Source of the DNA: Candidatus Heimdallarchaeota archaeon
GTDB taxonomy: Archaea > Asgardarchaeota > Heimdallarchaeia > Heimdallarchaeales > Kariarchaeaceae
DNA length: 6,151 bases
Reading direction: 5' to 3'
NCBI GenBank assembly: GCA_021399405.1
Contig: JAAFKL010000049.1
Span: 1 to 6,151 of the forward strand
The notes below the pieces were generated by a model. That model was not told the origin of the DNA. It saw only the letters and a list, made by a program, of their open reading frames with translations, and searched no databases. Below, in pieces: positions 1-5,948 of the stretch (position 1 is its first letter; the number at the start of each line of letters is the position of its first letter). A program made the position numbers and the translations under genes.

Positions 1-165
1 AGGATCCAGCAAATGCTTATTGATCACAGGGTCCAAGTGGCACAGGAAGCTGGCTATGATTATGTGATGAGTACAACTCCCGGGTATGACACAGGATTCA
101 GAAACTTGGAACGAAATGGATTCAGACTGGCTTACAATGCACTCATTCTTGAGAAGACAAAGTGA
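1..165 (+). CDS. GNAT-family N-acetyltransferase, C-terminal fragment
   Basis: This is the last 54 codons of a gene that begins before the window; the frame is open from base 1 to the TGA at 163-165. The peptide contains T-T-P-G-Y-D-T-G-F-R-N-L-E-R-N-G-F-R-L-A-Y followed by a short hydrophobic strand (N-A-L-I-L-E-K). This is the usual end of a GNAT domain: the loop and helix with an N-x-E-R-x-G-F-R signature, then the last beta strand. Family members transfer an acyl group from acyl-CoA to an amine; the substrate cannot be told from this fragment because the acetyl-CoA binding loop lies outside the window. The preceding V-A-Q-E-A-G-Y-D-Y-V stretch fits the helix and strand before that loop. 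A soluble cytoplasmic protein is expected. It is followed by about 100 non-coding bases before the next start, so it is probably not cotranscribed with it. Confidence 0.75.
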   Translation, partial: RIQQMLIDHRVQVAQEAGYDYVMSTTPGYDTGFRNLERNGFRLAYNALILEKTK

Positions 166-218
166 ATAGTACTTTCATTTGATCTATCTAATGGAATACC
201 TCGAATAGTATGACAATA

Positions 219-228
219 TTATAAATTT
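219..228 (+). promoter_or_regulatory. TATA-like box for the surface protein gene
   Basis: The sequence TTATAAATTT resembles an archaeal TATA box. With the usual spacing of about 26 bases, transcription would start near 250, giving a leader of about 16 bases to the ATG at 267 or about 35-45 bases to the ATGs at 285 and 294. The stretch is very AT-rich, so other positions are possible. Confidence 0.4.
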
Positions 229-266
229 ATTTTCATATATGATCCTTCGAATTTGTCAAAGTTATT

Positions 267-1757
267 ATGCTATTATTTTATAATATGAGATCTATGCTTA
301 AACGACATCTTGTAATTGCCATCCTTGTATTGATGTTTGCACAGTTTTTGATCTCAACAGGTAATCAAGCTGAATATACCAAAGAGGATCAAATAAATTA
401 CTCAATAGTGTTATCAAATTCTTCCTTAATTATTAATTTTAATACAACTACTGCATTTAATATTACTGTAACTGATAATAGTAATGCTGTGGAAAATGCA
501 TATTTTTCTTTTATTGATATTAACCTTGATATTGAGGAAAGCCAACAATATAGTACAAATGGGGTTTATTTGATTGTCATAACCAATAAGGCATCAACAT
601 TTGTACCCGCAGGAAATTATACTACAAATATGCAAACACAGATAGGTGGACAGAGTATTCTTACTCCAGTTGAAATGATAGTGTTTAATGATGACACTTT
701 AGCTCCCATCCTAAATATCTTTAATCCAGATTTATCAGATGGCTTCAATGAATCCCTGTTTTATCTCATTTTTGAAGGACGAGACGAAACTAGATGGAGA
801 TATGTAGAAGTAAGACTTGGAGACACTACTTTGCTTTACATTGAGAATTTAGTCAATATTATGAATCGAACTGGAGTATTTTATAACCAAACATATGTGA
901 TTGTCGACCAATGGATTGATCTACAAGGAGTGACAGCAGGTTCCAGTAATACGTTGACGATATCAGTTTTTGATATGGCCTATAATGAAGCAAAGAAATC
1001 CTTTAATCTGGAAGGAGATTATATTCCACCACTAATAGGCTGGACCTCACATGAAAATAAGGAGAAAATTTTCAATCGAACAATAACACTTAGTTGGAGT
1101 ATATTGGAAGAGAATTCTATAAAATCACAACAATTATTTCTTAATAATGCTATTTTCCAACCCAATGGTAAGAATTTAGCAAGTGATGTTACTTCAGTAA
1201 CATTCTTCGTACCTATTCCTGAGGATAAAGCCACAACTCTTCTGTTTAAACTTGTTGTGACAGATAATTATGATAATAAGGCCGATATTATTCTGGAATT
1301 ATTATATGATAGTTCTGCTGCTATCAACAATGAAGGAATATTCGGCATTGATTTTGATACCAATGCGCAGTTAGAGGATTTTAGGAATATTATTATGGGG
1401 ATTTCTACCATTGTAATCCTTGTAATCGCCATTTTTTACATCTCTAATAAGAGGGATTCAAGAAAAGAAAGGAAATCTTCTAGAGTTGAAAAATCAAAAA
1501 AACTTGATAAGAAGAAGGCAGAGACAATTCTTAATCCATCTCACTACTACTTTCTTTTAGATGGTATTATTGATGATTATGAAACAATTGAAAAATTTAA
1601 CAAATCTGTTTTTGACATCCTATCCAGACATAAAAAGGGAGATCATGATTTGGCAATGAAAATTAGGTTTGATATCCAAGAAACACTCACAAATTATGAT
1701 ATGGGATTTGAAACGTTTATGATGATTGAATCTAGATTAAACAATTTACTGGATTAG
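267..1757 (+). CDS. Single-pass surface protein with Ig-like ectodomain and helical cytoplasmic tail
   Basis: I do not recognise a named family; the architecture is clear. Residues 1-35 form a signal peptide (basic L-K-R-H, then a hydrophobic core of V-I-A-I-L-V-L-M-F type), with likely cleavage near N-Q-A. Residues about 45-350 are extracellular, beta-rich and carry roughly nine N-x-S/T sequons. Two segments, about 145-250 and 252-348, resemble bacterial/archaeal Ig-like repeats: each starts with a D-x-x-x-P-P/A-P type entry and ends in a strand with D-M-A-Y-N or V-V-T-D-N-Y-D-N-K-A. Residues about 374-393 are a membrane helix, followed by a strongly basic linker (394-417, many K/R) that places the C-terminus in the cytoplasm. 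Residues 425-496 look helical and acidic-amphipathic. The overall shape is that of an adhesin or receptor-like protein. The start is uncertain: ATGs at 267, 285 and 294 all leave an intact signal peptide and none has a Shine-Dalgarno sequence. The pilin gene follows after 63 bases with its own TATA-like boxes. Confidence 0.8.
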   Translation: MLLFYNMRSMLKRHLVIAILVLMFAQFLISTGNQAEYTKEDQINYSIVLSNSSLIINFNTTTAFNITVTDNSNAVENAYFSFIDINLDIEESQQYSTNGVYLIVITNKASTFVPAGNYTTNMQTQIGGQSILTPVEMIVFNDDTLAPILNIFNPDLSDGFNESLFYLIFEGRDETRWRYVEVRLGDTTLLYIENLVNIMNRTGVFYNQTYVIVDQWIDLQGVTAGSSNTLTISVFDMAYNEAKKSFNLEGDYIPPLIGWTSHENKEKIFNRTITLSWSILEENSIKSQQLFLNNAIFQPNGKNLASDVTSVTFFVPIPEDKATTLLFKLVVTDNYDNKADIILELLYDSSAAINNEGIFGIDFDTNAQLEDFRNIIMGISTIVILVIAIFYISNKRDSRKERKSSRVEKSKKLDKKKAETILNPSHYYFLLDGIIDDYETIEKFNKSVFDILSRHKKGDHDLAMKIRFDIQETLTNYDMGFETFMMIESRLNNLLD

Positions 1758-1788
1758 GGTTGCGATATAATATATACAATTGGAAAGA

Positions 1789-1800
1789 TATATAATAAAA
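1789..1800 (+). promoter_or_regulatory. TATA box of the pilin-like gene, leaderless spacing
   Basis: TATATAATAAAA is centred about 26 bases before the ATG at 1821, the spacing expected if transcription starts at or next to the start codon. No Shine-Dalgarno sequence lies before the ATG, which agrees with a leaderless mRNA. A second AT-rich motif at 1764-1776 (ATATAATATATA-like) could serve as an alternative box with a longer leader. Confidence 0.5.
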
Positions 1801-1820
1801 AATCCTTTTATATTTGAACT

Positions 1821-2939
1821 ATGAAAGTAAAATGGTTAACACCAAGAAAAATGCGAAGGGCTGTTTCCCCGGTAATTGCAGTGGTTTTACTTATTGCATT
1901 GACAGTTGCCGCTGTAGCAATAATTTGGGGAATATCATCTGGGTTCCTTAGTGGTAGTACAGCTAGCCTAATAATCGAATCTTCCGCGGTTGCTGATAAA
2001 AACGGTGATTCTAGGGGGGATTTAATTGAATTGAAGGTGAGAAATATTGGATCTGATGAAGCAATTATCAATGATGTGACCCTCCTTCGAGATGGTGTAG
2101 AAATTGATAGTTGGGCTCTCAATGCGGCATCTTACAGTATCGACGGGCAGCAAATAGAATTTATCCAGATAGTTACCGCACAAACTAGTGATGAAGTATA
2201 TAGTGAAAATGAGGTTCATGTGACGTTACTCGGTGAGGGTGTAGTGGGTAATGCTGATGTTATTGTACCTAGTAGTCTAAGTGCAATTCCAATATTTTTT
2301 GAAGATAACTCATTTACCAATCTGGATATTCAAGCTCAAGGCTGGGAGACACATGTATATAATACCCATGGCGGGACTACTGATGTCAGTATTATTGATG
2401 GAGATGTCGTGATGGCAAACAATAATAATGATATCCTATTTTGGTTAAACAATGATACTTACAAGGTTAAAAATGGAATTATTGATATGGAATTTGAATA
2501 TGGTGATAATGATGGTGTCGGAATTGCCTTCAGAATTGTAGATGCAACAAATTACTACTGGATTGGATATACAATCGATCATAATGCCCCTGGTGATTGT
2601 AATTGCGACCCTCCGTCTTTCGATGGTCCTCGTTTTGTTGCTGATTACCGTTTTGAATTACACAAAATTGTTGATGGTGTTAGCACATTGCTGGCATCTG
2701 CTTCACCAAGTTCATTCTCTATACCTGCGGGCACAGCATCAAATCTCAGAGGACCCTATAAATTTGTCGCTTCATTTAGCGGAGACACAATAGCCTTCCA
2801 AGCTGGCCTTGTCGGGAGCAATCTTGAGGAATTGTTTACTTTCTCAGGCGATAGTGCATTTACTGAAGCAGGCTATTTTGGCTTTTTCTCTCTGGCTGCT
2901 CAAAATACTAGATTTAATGGGATTCAGGTAACAGGATAG
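1821..2939 (+). CDS. Type IV pilin-like protein with C-terminal ConA/LamG-like domain
   Basis: A predicted secreted pilin subunit. Residues 1-14 are a class III signal peptide with K/R residues ending in R12-R13-A14; prepilin peptidase (PibD type) would cut before V15. The mature N-terminus S-P-V-I-A-V-V-L-L-I-A-L-T-V-A is the hydrophobic helix (15-37) of the archaeal pilin N-terminal family (Pilin_N/DUF1628-like), distinct from archaellin. Residues about 48-150 form a beta-rich domain (V-R-N-I-G-S-D-E-A-I-I-N-D-V type) common in these pilins. It includes D59-x-N61-x-D63-x-x-x-D67-x-x-E70, an EF-hand-like calcium loop pattern. Residues about 155-372 resemble a concanavalin A/LamG-like jelly roll, judged from V-G-I-A-F-R-I-V-D-A-T-N-Y-Y-W-I, then Y-R-F-E-L-H-K, Y-K-F-V-A-S-F-S-G-D-T-I, and the end G-Y-F-G-F-F-S with F-N-G-I-Q-V. 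Such domains often bind sugars or proteins, so an adhesive minor pilin is a reasonable inference. At 372 residues it is much longer than most archaeal pilins. The ATG at 1821 is preferred over 1851, which would leave a signal of only four residues. No assembly genes are nearby. Confidence 0.8.
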   Translation: MKVKWLTPRKMRRAVSPVIAVVLLIALTVAAVAIIWGISSGFLSGSTASLIIESSAVADKNGDSRGDLIELKVRNIGSDEAIINDVTLLRDGVEIDSWALNAASYSIDGQQIEFIQIVTAQTSDEVYSENEVHVTLLGEGVVGNADVIVPSSLSAIPIFFEDNSFTNLDIQAQGWETHVYNTHGGTTDVSIIDGDVVMANNNNDILFWLNNDTYKVKNGIIDMEFEYGDNDGVGIAFRIVDATNYYWIGYTIDHNAPGDCNCDPPSFDGPRFVADYRFELHKIVDGVSTLLASASPSSFSIPAGTASNLRGPYKFVASFSGDTIAFQAGLVGSNLEELFTFSGDSAFTEAGYFGFFSLAAQNTRFNGIQVTG

Positions 2940-3112
2940 TTTTCAACTAATTTACATATTCTCAACTCAGGAAGATTAAGTGACAACCATTAAATGTTAA
3001 AAATACTCCTAATAAAATTAAAATTCATCAAATAGAGATGACGCTCTACATTTTGTGATAAACATGTGATATATTTCATTCGGTCAGAAAAGCCAATCAC
3101 GTCAAACGAGAT
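2940..3112. other. AT-rich intergenic stretch between pilin and gene remnant
   Basis: No convincing coding sequence is visible here on either strand. The part next to 3113 may hold a few more decayed codons of the remnant gene: after its stop the minus-strand frame reads I-S-F-D-V, which can be aligned loosely with F-S-S-E-L of the intact copy. The minus strand is T-rich around 3011-3023 (TTTTAATTTTATT), which could act as an archaeal U-tract terminator, but this is weak. No clear terminator for the pilin gene was found. Confidence 0.4.
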
Positions 3113-3202
3113 CTATATCGAATTTTCACTTTGTGCTTGTACGGTCCCTAGTAGGAATAATATACCCATAAATGTAATAATTGTTGATACCTTATTCCTC
3201 AT
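3113..3202 (-). pseudogene. Decayed paralogue of the secreted protein gene (signal peptide only)
   Basis: On the minus strand an ATG at 3202 opens a 29-codon frame that stops at TAG (3113-3115). Its 28 first residues align without gaps to the signal peptide of the intact gene at 4145: 17 of 28 are identical and most others are conservative, and the cleavage region G-T-V-Q-A|Q-S-E-N-S is identical. The DNA similarity is also clear (39 of 51 bases from 3120). After S-E-N-S the intact gene continues L-I-Y-F-S-S, while here the frame reads I then stop; a one-codon loss plus a TAT to TAG change would explain this. The rest of the roughly 230-residue mature part cannot be recognised downstream. It is therefore most likely the remnant of a tandem duplicate. 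A functional short secreted peptide is possible but less likely. Its TATA-like box survives at 3222-3235. Confidence 0.65.
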
Positions 3203-3314
3203 AAAACATCTCATATCAATTGATATAATAAAAATTTACATGATATTATTATTTTGTCTATAGGACCAATGATGATGAACCCAATTGAAAATGACAAAGC
3301 AATTGAAATGGTTT
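3120..3314. repeat. Left copy of a diverged tandem duplication
   Basis: This segment matches 4063-4255 in the same orientation with an offset of 943 bases at the left end and 941 at the right end. The best-preserved blocks are 3120-3170 (39 of 51 identical to 4063-4113) and 3275-3314 (32 of 40 identical to 4216-4255). The middle, covering the promoter, is much more diverged. It contains the remnant signal peptide, its promoter and the upstream conserved patch. The copy ends close to the 3' end of the intact gene (3360), as expected of a head-to-tail tandem duplication. Confidence 0.7.
3222..3235 (-). promoter_or_regulatory. Surviving TATA-like box of the decayed copy
   Basis: Read on the minus strand this is AATTTTTATTATATCA-like, AT-only for most of its length, and centred about 26-27 bases before the remnant's ATG at 3202. 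The spacing equals that of the intact copy, which supports descent from the same promoter. A perfect 14-base palindrome, ATATCAATTGATAT at 3213-3226, overlaps its downstream edge. Confidence 0.35.
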
Positions 3315-3359
3315 TTGGTTTTACTGTGAATTTATAAAATTCAATAATAAGAAACTAAT

Positions 3360-4145
3360 TCACAATCTAGTTAAAACTTTTTTTCGTTTGTTTATTCCTA
3401 CTATAGCAATAATTCCAATTATAGATACCCATCTAGATGGAAATGGCAAAAATCCGCTTTCTATGTTATTTCTGAGTGCCATCATGGTCTGGGATATGAC
3501 TCCATTTTCACCAAAAGTACTTACATTACTGGAAAGTAGCAGACCTGTTGAGTACTGGTATATCTTTTCTTCATATTTACTTATGGTGTTTCCAGCTTGT
3601 TCTAATCGATATGTAACTTGATCCCCATCAACCACATACTCCTCATCAGGTAATGCTGTATAATCATCCTCGAGTAAATCAAATTGATTAATAACTTCGC
3701 CATCAGAATTTAGGATTTCAACAGGAAGGATATAATTGCTAATTAGATCAATTGTTATGATATAACCACCTGTATCTGGTAGATCAATAATTCCTAAAGC
3801 CACATCATTCTGAGATACTCCATCAAAAACAAATATGAAATAATCATAGAGATTTTCTTGTATAGAATAGTCCACAGGAACATTGGAACCAGGGGAAATA
3901 TCTGCAAAGGATGCAATATCTATAACAAGTTCTTTTGTGATTGTAAAAGTGTAATTATGTTCGACTATTAATCCCTCCGAAAGGAAGGTAGGGGCTGTGT
4001 ATATTACTTCATCCCAAATGTACTCGTAGTCAACTTCTAACTCTGATGAGAAATAAATTAATGAATTTTCACTTTGGGCTTGGACCGTCCCCAATAAAAG
4101 TATCACACCCATTAGTGCAATATAGGTTAAAATATTATATTTCAT
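3360..4145 (-). CDS. Secreted, C-terminally anchored surface protein of unknown function
   Basis: I do not recognise the family. Counting from the preferred start at 4145 the protein has 261 residues. Residues 1-23 are a signal peptide (M-K-Y-N-I-L, hydrophobic core, G-T-V-Q-A with cleavage before Q24). The mature part is acidic and beta-rich, with alternating hydrophobic strands (Y-F-I-F-V-F-D-G-V, G-G-Y-I-I-T-I-D-L, E-Y-V-V-D-G-D-Q-V-T-Y-R-L) and a Y-S-T-G-L-L-L-S-S segment. The C-terminus has a short hydrophobic stretch (about residues 238-251, W-V-S-I-I-G-I-I-A-I-V-G-I) followed by N-K-R-K-K, resembling a membrane anchor or an archaeal CTERM-type sorting tail. An upstream ATG at 4157 adds four residues. 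The 4145 start is chosen because the decayed paralogue starts at the equivalent codon and because the TATA-like box at 4170-4179 would be too close to 4157. It is divergent from the amidohydrolase gene, with 129 bases between starts. A role on the cell surface is inferred from topology only. Confidence 0.75.
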   Translation of the reverse strand: MKYNILTYIALMGVILLLGTVQAQSENSLIYFSSELEVDYEYIWDEVIYTAPTFLSEGLIVEHNYTFTITKELVIDIASFADISPGSNVPVDYSIQENLYDYFIFVFDGVSQNDVALGIIDLPDTGGYIITIDLISNYILPVEILNSDGEVINQFDLLEDDYTALPDEEYVVDGDQVTYRLEQAGNTISKYEEKIYQYSTGLLLSSNVSTFGENGVISQTMMALRNNIESGFLPFPSRWVSIIGIIAIVGINKRKKVLTRL

Positions 4146-4255
4146 AAATAAGTACATGAAACTATTCTAATAAATATATGCAAGATTAGACCGCTGGTTC
4201 AATAATATTGGGTATATGAATCCATTTGGAAATGAAAAAGTAATTGAAACAGTTA
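4063..4255. repeat. Right copy of the diverged tandem duplication
   Basis: Partner of 3120-3314. It covers the first codons of the intact secreted protein gene, its promoter and the upstream region up to about 20 bases before the amidohydrolase start. Similarity is lost after about 4255, so the duplication boundary lies close to the start of the amidohydrolase gene. Confidence 0.7.
4170..4179 (-). promoter_or_regulatory. TATA-like box of the intact secreted protein gene
   Basis: On the minus strand the sequence reads ATATATTTAT, centred near 4175. Transcription would begin around 4148, a few bases before the ATG at 4145 and inside the coding region if the ATG at 4157 were used. It therefore helps decide the start, and no Shine-Dalgarno sequence is present. 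Confidence 0.45.
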
Positions 4256-4274
4256 CTCAAATAATGTTTTGTAA

Positions 4275-5876
4275 ATGTCAAATTTTGATAGTATCTTGAG
4301 AAATGGGCTAATCTATGACGGATCCGGTAAAAATCCTTATATTGGTGATATTGCAATTATAGGTGACAAAATTGTTAAAATAGGTAAAATTGATGGAACT
4401 GCAAATATTGAAATTGAAATCAATGGTCTGTCAGTTGCTCCTGGTTTTATTAATATGCTTAGCTGGTCTGTGGAGAGCCTTATTGAAGATGGTAGAGCAC
4501 TGGGGACCATCAAACAGGGTGTAACATTGGAAGTCATGGGTGAGGGCTGGTCCTGGGGTCCGTTGAATGATAAAATGAAGCAGGAATTCAAAGAGGTGTT
4601 CAGTTCACCAATAGAATATGACATAACCTGGGATACTCTGGGTGAGTATTTACTGTTTCTGGAGAACAAAGGTATCTCTACCAATATTGCCTCTTTTGTG
4701 GGGGCAACTAATGCCAGAATGCATTTTTTGGGTCATGAGGACAGGGAACCCAGTGAGGAGGAGCTCGAAAAGATGAAATCACTGGTTGAACAGGCCATGC
4801 AAGAAGGGGCAATGGGAGTAGGAAGTTCACTCATTTATCCTCCTGCTTTCTATGCATCAACAAATGAATTAATCGAATTGTGTAAAGTGGTATCTAAGTA
4901 CAATGGTATGTATATCAGCCACATCAGGAGTGAAGGGATGAATTTTCTAGAAGCACTTGATGAATTCATAACTATTGTAAGAGAATCCAAGGTGAAGGGA
5001 GAGGTATATCATCTCAAGGCAGCTGGGGAGGTAAATTGGGGTAAACTGGATCTTGCAATTGCTAAAATTGAAGAGGCTAGAGCAGAGGGTCTAGAAATTA
5101 CTACTGATATGTATCTGTATACCGCAGCTGGTACAGGTTTGTCATCCACACTCCCACCTTGGGTTGAGGAGGGGGGACAGGAGAAATACTTAGCGCGCCT
5201 GAAAGATCCCGAAACAAGAGAAAAAATAAAAACACAGATGTTAGAATCAACCAAGGATTGGGAGAACCTGTATACCGAGGCAGGTCCTGAGAATATGCTT
5301 CTGGCAGCTTTTGCCAAGGATGAATTGAAGCACCTTATGGGTAAAAGAGTCTCTGAGGTTGCTAAATCAAGAGGCCAAGACCCTCGAGATACAATAATCG
5401 ACCTCCTTATCCAGGACGAGACTAGAATTGGAACTATCTATTTTATTATATCCGAGGAAAATGTGAAGAAGAAAATCGCATTACCATTCATGTCATTTGG
5501 TTCTGATGGGGATTCTATGTCTGCAGAGGGGATTTTCCTGGAGAATAGCACACATCCAAGAGCTTACGGTAATTTTGCAAGATTACTAGGAAAATATGTA
5601 AGAGATGAAAAGGTAATACCCATGAAAGAGGCTATTCGGCGACTCACCTCATTTCCAGCAAGCAATCTGGGTCTGAAGGACAGGGGTTTACTGAAAGAAG
5701 ATTTCTTTGCAGATATTGTTGTATTTGATCCCGAGAATATCCGGGATAATGCTACTTATGAGAATCCACATCAACTATCTGATGGAATGGTTCATGTTTG
5801 GGTAAATGGGGAGCAGGTTTTAGAAAATGGCAATCACACAGGAAATTTCCCTGGTAAATTTGTGAAGAGACAATAA
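4275..5876 (+). CDS. D-aminoacylase-like amidohydrolase (N-acyl-D-amino-acid deacylase family)
   Basis: A full-length (533-residue) member of the COG3653-type amidohydrolases, which release D-amino acids from N-acyl-D-amino acids. There is no signal peptide, so it should be cytoplasmic. The N-terminal small beta domain reads I-L-R-N-G-L-I-Y-D-G-S-G (7-18) and leads into A-P-G-F-I (55-59). The barrel contains Y-I-S-H216-I-R-S-E, V-Y-H246-L-K with N-W-G downstream, T-T-D-M-Y-L-Y-T-A, L-P-P-W-x-E-E-G-G, G-S-D411-G, and H-P-R-A-Y-G-N-F-A-R-L-L-G-K-Y-V. It closes with A-D-I-V-V-F-D-P and H-T-G-N-F-P-G-K. All of these fit D-aminoacylases. H216, H246 and D411 correspond to the known metal and catalytic residues. 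The HxH normally after P-G-F-I-D is replaced (N-M-L62-S-W64), and the G-N-C-G cysteine motif is replaced by G-E90-G-W. I recall a large related subfamily with the same P-G-F-I-N-M-L-S-W and G-E-G features, so this is probably a subfamily trait and not decay; substrate is uncertain. The start at 4275 fits the family N-terminus; no Shine-Dalgarno is visible. Confidence 0.85.
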   Translation: MSNFDSILRNGLIYDGSGKNPYIGDIAIIGDKIVKIGKIDGTANIEIEINGLSVAPGFINMLSWSVESLIEDGRALGTIKQGVTLEVMGEGWSWGPLNDKMKQEFKEVFSSPIEYDITWDTLGEYLLFLENKGISTNIASFVGATNARMHFLGHEDREPSEEELEKMKSLVEQAMQEGAMGVGSSLIYPPAFYASTNELIELCKVVSKYNGMYISHIRSEGMNFLEALDEFITIVRESKVKGEVYHLKAAGEVNWGKLDLAIAKIEEARAEGLEITTDMYLYTAAGTGLSSTLPPWVEEGGQEKYLARLKDPETREKIKTQMLESTKDWENLYTEAGPENMLLAAFAKDELKHLMGKRVSEVAKSRGQDPRDTIIDLLIQDETRIGTIYFIISEENVKKKIALPFMSFGSDGDSMSAEGIFLENSTHPRAYGNFARLLGKYVRDEKVIPMKEAIRRLTSFPASNLGLKDRGLLKEDFFADIVVFDPENIRDNATYENPHQLSDGMVHVWVNGEQVLENGNHTGNFPGKFVKRQ

Positions 5877-5912
5877 TTTCTCTTGAAATTTGAATACTAG
5901 TCATTCAAGTAA

Positions 5913-5924
5913 CAATATTATTAT
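5913..5924 (+). promoter_or_regulatory. TATA-like box for the downstream membrane protein gene
   Basis: CAATATTATTAT is centred about 30 bases before the ATG at 5949, so transcription would start only a few bases upstream of the start codon. This supports 5949 as the start and a promoter separate from the amidohydrolase gene. Confidence 0.4.
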
Positions 5925-5948
5925 CTTTGCCATTGGATAATTAACTTG

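Noticed and set aside
1821..1931. Possible archaellin (archaeal flagellin) gene
   Set aside because: The S-P-V-I-A-V-V-L-L-I-A helix is of the pilin type; archaellins have a G-I-G-T-L-I-V-F-I-A-type N-terminus, and no archaellum genes are nearby.
1808..2122. Minus-strand open frame of 104 codons opposite the pilin N-terminus
   Set aside because: It is opposite the well-supported pilin signal peptide and helix; low-complexity S/T/I/A composition is a by-product.
2542..2793. Plus-strand open frame of 83 codons inside the pilin gene
   Set aside because: It overlaps the pilin in another frame, and the pilin frame has clear domain structure through this region.
3066..3263. Plus-strand open frame of 65 codons in the intergenic region
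   Set aside because: It is antisense to the signal-peptide remnant, whose similarity to the intact gene explains the sequence; the encoded peptide has no recognisable features.
3329..3343. Small inverted repeat GAATTT-ATA-AAATTC downstream of the minus-strand gene
   Set aside because: The stem is only six AT-rich base pairs and archaeal termination depends mainly on U-tracts; it could easily be chance.
3120..4255. Insertion sequence or mobile element as the source of the repeated segments
   Set aside because: No transposase, terminal inverted repeats or target-site duplications are visible; the repeat contains a gene start and promoter, which fits a simple tandem duplication.
5009..5317. 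Minus-strand open frame of 102 codons within the amidohydrolase gene
   Set aside because: It is antisense to conserved amidohydrolase motifs and shows no protein-like features of its own. The same applies to the minus-strand frame at 4337-4684.
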